Positions 25,722 to 34,342 of a stretch of DNA of 64,000 nt are shown here, piece after piece. How positions within the stretch are numbered: the first letter of the stretch is position 1; the number at the start of each line of letters is the position of its first letter. The notes under the pieces were generated by a model, which saw only the letters and a program-made list of their open reading frames with translations, was not told the DNA's origin and searched no databases. Made by a program: the position numbers and the translations under genes. Where the stretch lies: positions 248,001 to 312,000 of the forward strand of contig NZ_FOXX01000002.1 in assembly GCF_900115845.1 (NCBI RefSeq). Direction: 5' to 3'. The DNA comes from Priestia endophytica DSM 13796. GTDB taxonomy: Bacteria > Bacillota > Bacilli > Bacillales > Bacillaceae_H.

Positions 25722-26720
25722 ATGAGTGTTACAATTAAGGATATTGCAAAGCTAGCTAATGTATCACATACGACAGTTTCAAGGGCTTTGAACAATAGCC
25801 CGCTTATAAAAGAAAAAACAAAAAAGAAAATTTTAGATATCGCAAATCAGCTTAACTATATTCCAGATTATCACGCCAAAAATTTAGTGATGCAAAAATC
25901 CCATACAATTGGTTTGTTTTTTACAAGTATGGGAACAGGAACATCACCAAGCTTTCTCGTTGATACAATTCGAGGAGTGAACAGAATTATTGATGTTCAG
26001 TACAACTTGTTTGTGCGAGGAATTGATGACTATGACGATTTTTCTTATATAAACAATAAGCGCTTTGACGGGATTATTCTAATGAGTCAAAGTGATCGTG
26101 ATAATATGTTTATTTACAATATTATCGAAAAGCAAATTCCGCTTGTTGTACTCAATAGACAAGTGGACGATGATGCTGTTATGAATATCTTGTCTAATGA
26201 TAAAGAAGGTGCTTATGAAGCTGGAGAATACTTCGTTTCTTCAGGTCATAAAGATCTAGCTATTATTGAGGGAATTCAAGGATTCAAATCAACGCAGCAG
26301 AGAAGGGACGGCTTCTTACAATCGTTAATCGACAATGGAATCACAATTCGCCAGGAATATATTGTGCAAGGAAATTATGATATGCAAAGTGGATATGAAG
26401 CGATGTGTAAGCTACTTGATTTACCAAACCGGCCAACAGCTGTTTTTTGCTCAAATGATGATATGGCGATTGGAGCACTTAATGCTGTTTTTGAGCGAAA
26501 CTTAAGCGTACCTCATGACATTTCTGTGATTGGCTTTGATGATATTGAATCTGCAAAGTATACAAATCCATCTTTAACAACGGTAAAAAGACCCATTGAA
26601 AAAATTAGCATGGCAGGCGTTGAGGCCATTTTATCGCTCATTAATGGGAAAGAAAATCTTCAAAAGAAGACGTTTATTAATACGGAATTAATTCGCCGCA
26701 AATCCGTGAAAAGCTTATGA
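25722..26720 (+). CDS. LacI-family repressor of hexuronate genes (ExuR-like)
   Basis: 332 aa. The N-terminal helix-turn-helix (TIKDIAKLANVSHTTVSRALNNSP, residues 3-26, quoted here by position and key residues DIAKLANVS) and hinge helix are followed by a periplasmic-binding-like domain (about 60-330) with the GFDDIESAKYTNPSLTT block near 270. It sits inside the uxa operon, as exuR does in B. subtilis, and is the best candidate to bind the TGTTAACGTTAACA palindromes at 22.65, 22.74, 31.14 and 31.31 kb. The inducer is probably a uronate or its ketose. Confidence 0.85.
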   Translation: MSVTIKDIAKLANVSHTTVSRALNNSPLIKEKTKKKILDIANQLNYIPDYHAKNLVMQKSHTIGLFFTSMGTGTSPSFLVDTIRGVNRIIDVQYNLFVRGIDDYDDFSYINNKRFDGIILMSQSDRDNMFIYNIIEKQIPLVVLNRQVDDDAVMNILSNDKEGAYEAGEYFVSSGHKDLAIIEGIQGFKSTQQRRDGFLQSLIDNGITIRQEYIVQGNYDMQSGYEAMCKLLDLPNRPTAVFCSNDDMAIGALNAVFERNLSVPHDISVIGFDDIESAKYTNPSLTTVKRPIEKISMAGVEAILSLINGKENLQKKTFINTELIRRKSVKSL

Positions 26721-26757
26721 ATATAGAGCCGGTTATAGGAATAGCCGGCTTCTGATT

Positions 26758-26774
26758 GTTAACGTGTGCAAATA
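26758..26774. promoter_or_regulatory. Operator-like half site before uxaB
   Basis: Starting at 26758 the sequence reads TGTTAACGTGTGCA: a full left half-site with a degenerate right half. A weak AGCCGG/CCGGCT hairpin (26727-26750) without a T tract lies just before it. Function uncertain. Confidence 0.3.
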
Positions 26775-26787
26775 AGGGGGAATAAAT

Positions 26788-28248
26788 ATGAAATTAAGCC
26801 GTGGAAATGCAGAATTTCATTCTGTTCAAACAGAGAATGTGCTTCAATTTGGAGAAGGTGTTTTTCTCCGTGGCTTTGTTGATTGGCAAATTCAGAAAAT
26901 GAATGAGAAAGGCTATTTTAACGGGAGTGTTGTAGCCGTGAATCCTCGCAGAACGGGAAATGCGCCAAAATTAAATGAGCAAGATGGGTTGTTTACGGTT
27001 TCTTTACAAGGACTACAACATGGCGAAATAGTTAAAACCTCCTCTGTTGTAAGCTGTGTGCAAAGAGGGGTTCATCCGTATAAACAGTATGATGAATATA
27101 TAAAAATAGCAGAAAATGAAAATCTGCGTTTTGTTATTTCCAATACAACAGAAGCAGGTATTGCGTTTCGAGAAGAAGATAAACTTGAAGATCAACCACA
27201 GGAAAGTTTCCCAGGCAAAGTAGCAGCTTTCTTGTATCATAGATACCAATTTTTTGAAGGAGATGAAACAAAAGGTCTTATTTTCTTACCTTGTGAGCTG
27301 CTTGATCAAAACGGAGAAAAATTGAAAGCACTCCTGCTGCGTTATGCTGAAAAGTGGGATCTTGAGAAAGAATTTAGCACATGGATTCAGTGTGCCAACA
27401 CCTTTTGTTCAACGCTTGTCGATCGTATTGTTCCTGGCTATTCGGAAGAAGAAGCAGGGAGAATACAAGAAGAAGAAGGATACAAGGACCGTTTGCTTGT
27501 TGTTGCAGAGCCTTTTTATCAGTGGGTTATAGAAGCTCCTTCGTTTGTACGTGAGGAATTCCCAGCTGAAAAGGCAATGTTGAATGTGAAATTTGTAGAC
27601 GATATTACCCCATATGCACTTCAGAAAGTAAGAATATTAAACGGCCTTCATACAGCAATGATGCCTATTGCATATCTTGCAGGATGCAATACAGTAAGAG
27701 AAGCGATTTGCAGTCCTCACATTGGTATTTTTATTCGAGCCCTTGCTTATGATGAGATTATTCCTATTCTTTCTGTTTCCAAAGAAGAAGCATCGGCATT
27801 TGCAGAGGCAGTGCTTGAACGATTCCAAAATCCGTTTATTCGTCATGACTTATTAAGCATTTCTCTTAATAGTCTTACAAAGTTTAAAGCTAGGAATCTT
27901 CCAACACTGAGAGAGTATGTGAAAAAGTATCGGAAAGTTCCAAAACTTCTTTCTTTTTCTCTTGGTGCGTTTTTTGTTTTTTATAAAGGTAAAAGAGGAG
28001 AAGAGAATATTCCACTTTCAGATCAGGAAGAGCTTATCGAGCTATTTCAATCTCTTTGGGAAAAAAGCAATAGTGAGAAGGGAATTCATCATCTTGTGAG
28101 CACCGCTCTTTCGCTAGAAGAACATTGGGGTGAAGATTTAAGCAAAATCCCTGGATTAGCAAATGCTGTAGAGAGTGCTATATTGCAAATTGAAGAAGCT
28201 GGTATGGAGAACGCCTTAAAAAAACTTTTTCATTTATCAACAACATAA
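26788..28248 (+). CDS. uxaB: Tagaturonate reductase (altronate oxidoreductase)
   Basis: 486 aa, mannitol dehydrogenase/UxaB family. Near the N terminus FGEGVFLRGFVDWQI takes the place of the nucleotide-binding loop; NTTEAGI near residue 120 and KVRILNGLHTAMMPIAYLAGC near 280 (catalytic Lys/Asn/His region) are typical. It reduces tagaturonate to altronate with NADH. GTAAGGGGG-type site precedes ATG 26788. Third enzyme-coding gene of the operon; uxaA follows 14 bp later. Confidence 0.93.
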   Translation: MKLSRGNAEFHSVQTENVLQFGEGVFLRGFVDWQIQKMNEKGYFNGSVVAVNPRRTGNAPKLNEQDGLFTVSLQGLQHGEIVKTSSVVSCVQRGVHPYKQYDEYIKIAENENLRFVISNTTEAGIAFREEDKLEDQPQESFPGKVAAFLYHRYQFFEGDETKGLIFLPCELLDQNGEKLKALLLRYAEKWDLEKEFSTWIQCANTFCSTLVDRIVPGYSEEEAGRIQEEEGYKDRLLVVAEPFYQWVIEAPSFVREEFPAEKAMLNVKFVDDITPYALQKVRILNGLHTAMMPIAYLAGCNTVREAICSPHIGIFIRALAYDEIIPILSVSKEEASAFAEAVLERFQNPFIRHDLLSISLNSLTKFKARNLPTLREYVKKYRKVPKLLSFSLGAFFVFYKGKRGEENIPLSDQEELIELFQSLWEKSNSEKGIHHLVSTALSLEEHWGEDLSKIPGLANAVESAILQIEEAGMENALKKLFHLSTT

Positions 28249-28262
28249 AAGGAGTCGGAAAA

Positions 28263-29753
28263 ATGAAAAACATGATTAAAATTCATGAAGCTGATAATGT
28301 AGCTGTTGCGTTAAGAAGTTTTCGCAACAAAGAAAAAATTACGGTTGCAGAAAATGAAGTGGAAGTTAAAGACGGAGTAAAAAGTGGGCATAAAATTGCG
28401 TTAACAGATATTGCCCAAGGAGAAAATATTATCAAATATGGAGCTCCTATTGGGCATGCAACCAAGAGTATTGCAAAAGGAGAATGGGTACACACTCATA
28501 ACACGAAAACAAATTTAAGCGCCAAAATAGAATATACATTTCAACAAAATATAGTACACAATACAGGAGTGAAAGAGCATAGAACTTTTAAAGGATATCG
28601 GCGTAAAGATGGAAATGTAGGTATCCGTAATGAGCTATGGATTGTTCCCACAGTTGGATGTGTAAATGGAATTGGGGAACGAATGATTAAAGAATTTGAG
28701 CTTGAAGTAGGTTCTAATAACCCGTTTGATAATATGATGGTTCTAAAACATAACTATGGCTGCTCACAGCTTGGAGACGATCATGTAAATACACGTACTA
28801 TCTTAACTAAAATGGTTAAGCATCCGAATGCAGCAGGAGTTCTTGTTTTGGGCCTTGGATGCGAGAATAATGGCTTAGAAGATTTTAAGGAAGCGCTTGG
28901 TTCTTTCGATGAAAATCGGATCAAATTTTTACGTTCGCAGGATGTAGAAGATGAAATCGAAGAAGGAGTAAAGCTGCTAAAGGAAATTAGTGCAGCTGCT
29001 AGCGATGATAAACGAGAAGAGGTACCGTTAAGCGAGCTTAAAGTTGGGCTAAAGTGTGGAGGATCTGATGGTTTGTCTGGTATTACGGCTAACCCGCTTC
29101 TTGGTCGCTTTTCTGACTGGCTTATCGCACAGGGAGGAACAAGTGTCCTTACAGAAGTTCCAGAAATGTTCGGGGCCGAAACATTATTGATGGAGCGAGC
29201 TAAAAATGAAGAAGTATTTCATAAAATTGTTGATTTGATTAATGATTTTAAGTCATATTTTCTCGCCCATAATCAGCCGATTTATGAAAATCCTTCTCCT
29301 GGAAATAAAGAAGGTGGAATTACCACCCTTGAAGATAAATCGCTTGGATGTACACAAAAAGCGGGAATTTCGCCTGTTGTAGATGTACTTAAATATGGAG
29401 AGTCTTTGCAAGCTAAAGGCTTGAATCTTTTGAGTGCTCCTGGAAATGACCTTGTTGCTTCAACAGCTCTTGCCGCATCAGGGTGTCAAATCGTACTTTT
29501 TACAACAGGAAGAGGCACTCCTTTTGGTACCTTTGTTCCAACAATGAAAATATCAACAAACACACCGATTTATGAAAAGAAGAAGCACTGGATTGATTTT
29601 AATGCAGGAACACTTGTTGAAGCGGAAAATGAGGAAGCTTCTTTAGACCGTTTTATTGCGTATATTACTTCTGTTGCAAACGGAGAACTTGTGAACAATG
29701 AAAAGAACAGCTTCCGAGAAATAGCCATTTTTAAGTCAGGTGTTACGCTTTAG
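28263..29753 (+). CDS. uxaA: Altronate dehydratase
   Basis: 496 aa. An N-terminal SAF domain (residues 1-95, ending in GEWVHTHN) is joined to the C-terminal altronate/galactarate dehydratase domain (from about 110, with VGIRNELWIVPTVGCVNGI, GCSQLGDD and the cysteine-containing LGLGCENN). It removes water from altronate to give 2-keto-3-deoxygluconate (KDG). Iron dependence is known for the family. AAAAGGAG precedes ATG 28263. Confidence 0.95.
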   Translation: MKNMIKIHEADNVAVALRSFRNKEKITVAENEVEVKDGVKSGHKIALTDIAQGENIIKYGAPIGHATKSIAKGEWVHTHNTKTNLSAKIEYTFQQNIVHNTGVKEHRTFKGYRRKDGNVGIRNELWIVPTVGCVNGIGERMIKEFELEVGSNNPFDNMMVLKHNYGCSQLGDDHVNTRTILTKMVKHPNAAGVLVLGLGCENNGLEDFKEALGSFDENRIKFLRSQDVEDEIEEGVKLLKEISAAASDDKREEVPLSELKVGLKCGGSDGLSGITANPLLGRFSDWLIAQGGTSVLTEVPEMFGAETLLMERAKNEEVFHKIVDLINDFKSYFLAHNQPIYENPSPGNKEGGITTLEDKSLGCTQKAGISPVVDVLKYGESLQAKGLNLLSAPGNDLVASTALAASGCQIVLFTTGRGTPFGTFVPTMKISTNTPIYEKKKHWIDFNAGTLVEAENEEASLDRFIAYITSVANGELVNNEKNSFREIAIFKSGVTL

Positions 29754-29771
29754 AAGAAAGGGGAATGAAAA

Positions 29772-31070
29772 GTGAAAAAGTATGCCATTTGTGGAGTAAG
29801 TAACAGAGCATTAGGAATGTTTATTAAACCGATGTTAACAACCTTTTCAGAACATAAGATTGTTAGTTTATTAGACCATGATGAAGCAAGATTTGAAGCC
29901 TGTAAAAAAAGATTCCCAACCCTTGCTATGACTCCCGTTTATTTTCCAGAGGAGTTTCAGAAAATGGTAGAACGAGAGAAACCTGATGCAGTGATTGTAG
30001 CAGGGAGAGACGATACCCATGTTGATTATATTATGAAAGCTTTAGAAAATAATCTTGATGTGATTACAGAAAAACCAATGGTTACAACAGCAGAAGATGC
30101 AAGAAAAGTAATGGAAGCGGAGAAAAAAAGCGAAGGTTCTGTAAAGGTGACGTTTAACTATCGATATAACCCTTACCATCGTAAAATCAAAGAAATGATT
30201 TTAGATGGAAGACTAGGAAGAATCACTTCTGTTGATTTAAATTGGTATATTGATACGTATCATGGCGCAAGTTATTTCAAACGTTGGAATAGATATCGCG
30301 ATCGTTCAGGAGGGCTTTCTATTCACAAGTCAACACATCACTTTGATCTTGTTAACTGGTGGCTTAACGATGTGCCCGAGGAAGTTTTTGCATATGGAAG
30401 TCTGCATTACTATGGAGAAGAAGGAGAATGGAATCCATTAAAAGAGAGCGGTCGTTTTTGTGGTACTTGTCATGTGAAAAATCGATGTCATTATTATCAG
30501 AGATGGAACAATAGAAGTGAAAGTAGAACAGTTCAAGATGATCATCTGCAACAGGATATGATGAACGGCAATCAAGCTATGTATACGAACTATCGTCCTG
30601 ATGCTTGCATTTTTGATGATGACATTGAAATTGAAGATACGTATGCTGCTGCGATTAAATATAAAAAGGGAGCTCTATTAAGCTATTCTATTAACTTTTC
30701 GCTTCCATATGAAGGATATCGCCTTGCTATTAATGGAACAAAAGGAAGAATTGAGACAACGGAATATCATGAGCCAAGTCGAATTTCATTTCAATTTCCA
30801 AAGCAGAAAATCGATTATTTTCCGCTGTTTGGTGCAAAAGAAAGCATTGAAGTTGTAGAAACCGAAGGAGGACACGGAGGTGGAGATCCACTTCTTTTAG
30901 AAGAGCTTTTTTTAGGAAGAGATCCGTTGCGAAATTACGATATTTTAGCAGGAGCAGAAGCTGGGGCCTATTCCATTGCAGTAGGAGAAGGGGTATGGCG
31001 TTCAGTCCAAGAAAAGCGTCCAATTTCAATTGAAAGTCTGCTGAAATTCAAAGAAAAAAGCAGAAAATAA
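29772..31070 (+). CDS. Gfo/Idh/MocA oxidoreductase, YteT-like
   Basis: 432 aa. N-terminal Rossmann fold (ICGVSNRALGMF, residues 4-15), TEKPMV near 97-102 with the usual catalytic Lys, and HKSTHHFDLVNWW near 183-195. A cysteine/histidine cluster CGTCHVKNRCHYY lies near 231-243 and is unusual for this superfamily. Length and location in a pectin operon fit B. subtilis YteT of the rhamnogalacturonan cluster. It probably oxidises or reduces a uronide or glycoside; substrate unknown. GTG start behind AAAGGGG. Last gene of the uxa operon; I see no clear terminator after it. Confidence 0.82.
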   Translation: MKKYAICGVSNRALGMFIKPMLTTFSEHKIVSLLDHDEARFEACKKRFPTLAMTPVYFPEEFQKMVEREKPDAVIVAGRDDTHVDYIMKALENNLDVITEKPMVTTAEDARKVMEAEKKSEGSVKVTFNYRYNPYHRKIKEMILDGRLGRITSVDLNWYIDTYHGASYFKRWNRYRDRSGGLSIHKSTHHFDLVNWWLNDVPEEVFAYGSLHYYGEEGEWNPLKESGRFCGTCHVKNRCHYYQRWNNRSESRTVQDDHLQQDMMNGNQAMYTNYRPDACIFDDDIEIEDTYAAAIKYKKGALLSYSINFSLPYEGYRLAINGTKGRIETTEYHEPSRISFQFPKQKIDYFPLFGAKESIEVVETEGGHGGGDPLLLEELFLGRDPLRNYDILAGAEAGAYSIAVGEGVWRSVQEKRPISIESLLKFKEKSRK

Positions 31071-31095
31071 ATATGAATCCGCTTTCAGAAATGTG

Positions 31096-31124
31096 TTGTA
31101 TTCTTCCAGAGAAAACATTATAAT
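31096..31124 (+). promoter_or_regulatory. Promoter of GPH transporter-GH105 operon
   Basis: TTGTAT (31096-31101), 17 bp, TATAAT (31119-31124), predicting a start near 31131, immediately before operator O3. Confidence 0.7.
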
Positions 31125-31138
31125 GAAAACATAAAAGC

Positions 31139-31152
31139 TTAACGTTAACATT
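31139..31152. promoter_or_regulatory. LacI-type operator O3
   Basis: TTAACGTTAACATT, with the TTAACGTTAA core shared with O1, O2 and O4, located about 8 bp after the predicted transcription start. Confidence 0.6.
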
Positions 31153-31302
31153 AGAGCAATTTTTATGCTAACGAAGAAAAAGCAGAAAGGAGGACAGGGT
31201 AGGAAAGACTTTGGCATACACGTGAGCGTGAATTTTAAGCTGAGAAGATTGAAAATTATAAAAAAAGAGAAGAAAACTTCTTAGCTTTGCAAGTTAGCAA
31301 TC

Positions 31303-31330
31303 CCTAAAATGTTAACGTTAACATTTTAGG
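31303..31330. promoter_or_regulatory. LacI-type operator O4, 28-bp perfect palindrome
   Basis: Every base from 31303 to 31330 is self-complementary around the central CG; each arm reads CCTAAAATGTTAAC. This is the longest and most perfect copy of the TGTTAACGTTAACA operator and lies 165 bp (centre to centre, about 16 helical turns) from O3. Confidence 0.8.
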
Positions 31331-31369
31331 AGAGTAGAGATAGATAACAGTTTTAAGAAAAAAGTCGCG

Positions 31370-31411
31370 TAATAAAAAAAGCAAGAGAAATTAGTGGATA
31401 ATTTCTCTTGC
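31370..31411 (-). terminator. Minus-strand intrinsic terminator in 31.1-31.5 kb gap
   Basis: GCAAGAGAAATTA (31381-31393) and TAATTTCTCTTGC (31399-31411) form a perfect 13-bp stem with a 5-nt loop. The T tract is only on the minus strand (seven A at 31374-31380 on the plus strand). No minus-strand gene is annotated here; a short antisense or small RNA starting between 31420 and 31520 could end at it. The rest of the 462-bp gap also has an orphan AGAAAGGAGGACAGGG ribosome binding site near 31184 with no convincing gene behind it. Confidence 0.6.
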
Positions 31412-31532
31412 GAACATAGCCTGTCATTTTTAATAAATTCATAGACATACCATTATTGAAACATAAATTGCGATCTATGACAAACAAAAACTCATGTTTC
31501 TTTATCGGTGCTGTAAAGAAGGGGAGATTTTC

Positions 31533-33047
31533 GTGCAGAGAAAAATAGGGTTAAGCCACCAGCTTGCTTATGGAAGTGCGAATCTACTTGGAAGTGGTGC
31601 ATTAGCCATCAGTGGAGCATGGCTCATGTATTTTTATACCACCTTCTGTGGATTATCAATTGTTCAAGCCGCAGCTATCTTTTCTATCGCAAGCGTTGTA
31701 GATGCTGTAAGTAATCCAATCATGGGTTTTATTACAGATAATTTTCATAAAACAAGGTTAGGGAAACGATTTGGAAGAAGAAAGTTTTTTATTCTTTTAG
31801 GAATACCGCTTATGCTTGTTTATCCAATGCTATGGGTAGACGGATTTGGATTTTGGTATTATCTATTAACCTATATTTTGTTTGAATTAATCTACACATC
31901 CGTTATGGTACCGTACGAAACAATTGCAGCTGAAATGACAACAGATTTTAGCCTTCGTTCAAAATTAACAGGTTTCAAAGCCATCTTTGGGAAGATTGCA
32001 AACTTTCTCGCTGCTTTTATTCCAGGACGTTTTATTGCTGAATATGGGCAAGATTCACCATTACCTTTCTTTTACACGGGACTTCTCTACGGAGGGATTA
32101 TGGTTATCGCACTCATCAGTCTCTATATGTTTTCATGGGAGCGTTCAGCAGACGAGATTAGAGATGAACGTACAGGATCCTTGTGGGAATCATTGAAAAA
32201 GCTCTTTATTGATATGATATCAACGTTTAGAGTTCGGACGTTTCGTCACCATCTAGGAATGTACTTGTTTGGATTTGGAGCAGAATGGCTGTTTGCTTCT
32301 GCATTTACGTATTTCATTGTTTTTGGTCTTGGTCAGAGTTCTGAACTTGTTTCTAACTTATTAAGCTTCAGCTCAATCATGCAGCTTATCTCAACTGCTT
32401 TCTTTATTTGGCTTTGCGTGAAAATGGGATTTGCACGTCCATTTCGAATTGCTCTGAATGTTGTTATATTAAGTGTTATTGGCTATACAGCTCTCTACTT
32501 TACAGGTTCAGAAAACCTTGTAATTCTTCTATTTGCAATCACGATGTTCTTTGGTTTAGGAACAGGAGGAGTGTTCTATATTCCATGGAACGTATATACA
32601 TTCTTAGCTGATGTTGATGAAGCGGTAACAGGCAGAAGACGTGAAGGTCTTTACGCTGGTGTAATGACGTTTGCGGGAAAACTTACAAGAGCTGTTGTGG
32701 TATATATTCTTGGCTGGGTATTAGGAAACTTCGGTTTTGTCTCAGGTCAGTCAACGCAGCCGGAAGCAGCCGTTCAAGCCGTTGTAGGAGTATTTGCTAT
32801 CGGCGTTATCAGCCTTGCAATTGGAGGCGTAATCTCAGCTTATAAACTAAAACTAGATCGCGAATCACACGGCATTCTAATCAAAGAAATTGACCGTATT
32901 AATGACGGTGGTTCAATGAAAGAAGTTGACAACAAAACGCGCACTGTAGTGGAAGCGCTAACAGGATTTCCATATGAAAAATGTTTTGGAAACAATAACG
33001 TTGGCTATCAGCAGAAGCCAGACATTGACTCAAGTTTAAAAGCATAA
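31533..33047 (+). CDS. GPH-family oligouronide/glycoside symporter
   Basis: 504 aa, 12 predicted membrane segments and a 60-residue soluble C-terminal tail. LAYGSANLLGSGALAISGAW near the N terminus and DAVSNPIMGFITDNFHKTRLGKRFGRR near 60-86 (key residues DxxxNPxxGxxxD and the RFGRR loop) mark the GPH symporter family. GTG 31533 is chosen because AAGGGGAG lies about 8 nt upstream. It is co-transcribed with the GH105 hydrolase, so it most likely imports unsaturated rhamnogalacturonan or galacturonan disaccharides for cytoplasmic cleavage. Confidence 0.85.
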   Translation: MQRKIGLSHQLAYGSANLLGSGALAISGAWLMYFYTTFCGLSIVQAAAIFSIASVVDAVSNPIMGFITDNFHKTRLGKRFGRRKFFILLGIPLMLVYPMLWVDGFGFWYYLLTYILFELIYTSVMVPYETIAAEMTTDFSLRSKLTGFKAIFGKIANFLAAFIPGRFIAEYGQDSPLPFFYTGLLYGGIMVIALISLYMFSWERSADEIRDERTGSLWESLKKLFIDMISTFRVRTFRHHLGMYLFGFGAEWLFASAFTYFIVFGLGQSSELVSNLLSFSSIMQLISTAFFIWLCVKMGFARPFRIALNVVILSVIGYTALYFTGSENLVILLFAITMFFGLGTGGVFYIPWNVYTFLADVDEAVTGRRREGLYAGVMTFAGKLTRAVVVYILGWVLGNFGFVSGQSTQPEAAVQAVVGVFAIGVISLAIGGVISAYKLKLDRESHGILIKEIDRINDGGSMKEVDNKTRTVVEALTGFPYEKCFGNNNVGYQQKPDIDSSLKA

Positions 33048-33090
33048 GCTTTTTCTCATATAATAAAAAATCTAAAAATGAGGTGGAACA

Positions 33091-34218
33091 ATGTTACAAA
33101 TGAATGATAAGAAACTGTATAATGATTGGGCTGCTAAAACATCAGATTCTGTTATGAAAAGAAGACCAGAAATTAATACAAAATGGGAATATGAAGATGG
33201 AGTTGTTCTTCAAGGGATGGAGCTTGTCTTCAACAAAACAGGTGATAAAAAATATTTAGAATATATGATGAAAAGCATGGATTTATTCGTCGATGAGAAC
33301 GGCAATATTCCAAAGTATTCATCAAACGAATTCAACATCGATCACATTAACAATGGAAAGGTGCTTCTTGCTCTTTATGAGCATACAGAAGATGAGCGTT
33401 ATAAAAAGGCAGCAGATCTTTTAAGAAGTCAGTTAACAAACCATCCACGAACAAGTGAAGGAGCATTTTGGCATAAGGAGATTTATCCATACCAAATTTG
33501 GTTGGACGGTCTTTATATGGGATCTGTCTTTTATGCCCGCTATATTAAAGAATTTGGTGAAGAAGCAGAGTTTGAAGATGTGATGAAACAGTTTACCCTT
33601 TCTTATAAGCATACAAGAGATGAAGAAACAGGTCTTCTTCATCATGCATGGGATGAAAAAAGAGAGCAGCCTTGGTGTGATAAAGAAACAGGACTTTCAA
33701 AACATTATTGGGCACGCTCAATCGGCTGGTACGTGATGGCGATTGTTGATGTACTCGACTACATTCCGGAAAGTTATGAAGGAAGAGACGTTCTTCTTAA
33801 TATGTTAGAAGAAACGGTAGAAGCGATGATGAACTATCAAGATAAAGAAACAGGAGTATGGTATCAAATTGTGAATCAGCAGGAGCGGAAAGGAAACTAT
33901 TTAGAGTCATCTGGATCAGCTATGATGCTATATGCGATTGCAAAAGGCGTGAGAAAAAATTATTTATCACAAGACTGGTTTGAAAAAGCTGAACATATCT
34001 ATAAAGGGATTATTGATGAGTTTATCTTAACAACAAAAGATGGATTAGTGAATGTTAATAAAATATGCCAAGTGGCAGGACTCGGTGGAAAAGACAAAAG
34101 AGATGGCTCATTTGCTTACTATATTAGTGAACCAATTGTGACTAATGACCACAAAGGGGTTGGACCATTCATTCTTGCAAGTGCTGAAATGGAAATGCTG
34201 TATGAGGAGCGAAAATAA
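33091..34218 (+). CDS. GH105 unsaturated rhamnogalacturonyl/glucuronyl hydrolase
   Basis: 375 aa with no signal peptide, so cytoplasmic. The (alpha/alpha)6 barrel blocks WEYEDGVVLQGM, IDHINNGKVLL, YQIWLDGLYMGSVFYARY (catalytic Asp of family 105) and HYWARSIGWYVMAIVD are present, as in B. subtilis YteR and YesR. The enzyme hydrates the 4,5-double bond of terminal unsaturated uronates released by pectate/rhamnogalacturonan lyases, yielding a keto-uronate for KduI/KduD. AGGTGG precedes ATG 33091. It is the last gene before a strong two-way terminator. Confidence 0.92.
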   Translation: MLQMNDKKLYNDWAAKTSDSVMKRRPEINTKWEYEDGVVLQGMELVFNKTGDKKYLEYMMKSMDLFVDENGNIPKYSSNEFNIDHINNGKVLLALYEHTEDERYKKAADLLRSQLTNHPRTSEGAFWHKEIYPYQIWLDGLYMGSVFYARYIKEFGEEAEFEDVMKQFTLSYKHTRDEETGLLHHAWDEKREQPWCDKETGLSKHYWARSIGWYVMAIVDVLDYIPESYEGRDVLLNMLEETVEAMMNYQDKETGVWYQIVNQQERKGNYLESSGSAMMLYAIAKGVRKNYLSQDWFEKAEHIYKGIIDEFILTTKDGLVNVNKICQVAGLGGKDKRDGSFAYYISEPIVTNDHKGVGPFILASAEMEMLYEERK

Positions 34219-34256
34219 AAAAAAGAGTTCTAGCAAATGCTAGAACTCTTTTTTTT
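34217..34256. terminator. Bidirectional terminator between GH105 and kduD operons
   Basis: A 19-bp perfect stem (core GAGTTCTAGCA/TGCTAGAACTC) with a 2-nt loop and eight-base A and T flanks works for both converging operons. A second hairpin without T tract (CCGCATCA/TGATGCGG, 34315-34333) lies between it and the kduD stop. Confidence 0.93.
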
Positions 34257-34342
34257 ATCTGCAGACGCCTTTGGCATGTGTGCTTCTAAATCGTGTCTTC
34301 GAGTTGCTTCCATCCCGCATCATGTTGATGCGGCTTAATCGT

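Noticed and set aside
26727-26750. AGCCGG/CCGGCT hairpin after the lacI-type gene as a terminator
   Set aside because: Six-bp stem with a 12-nt loop and no T tract; uxaB and uxaA would lose their only obvious operon promoter.
31381-31411. Hairpin at 31.4 kb as a plus-strand attenuator of the transporter
   Set aside because: No T tract follows on the plus strand; the run is on the other side, so it can only terminate minus-strand transcription.
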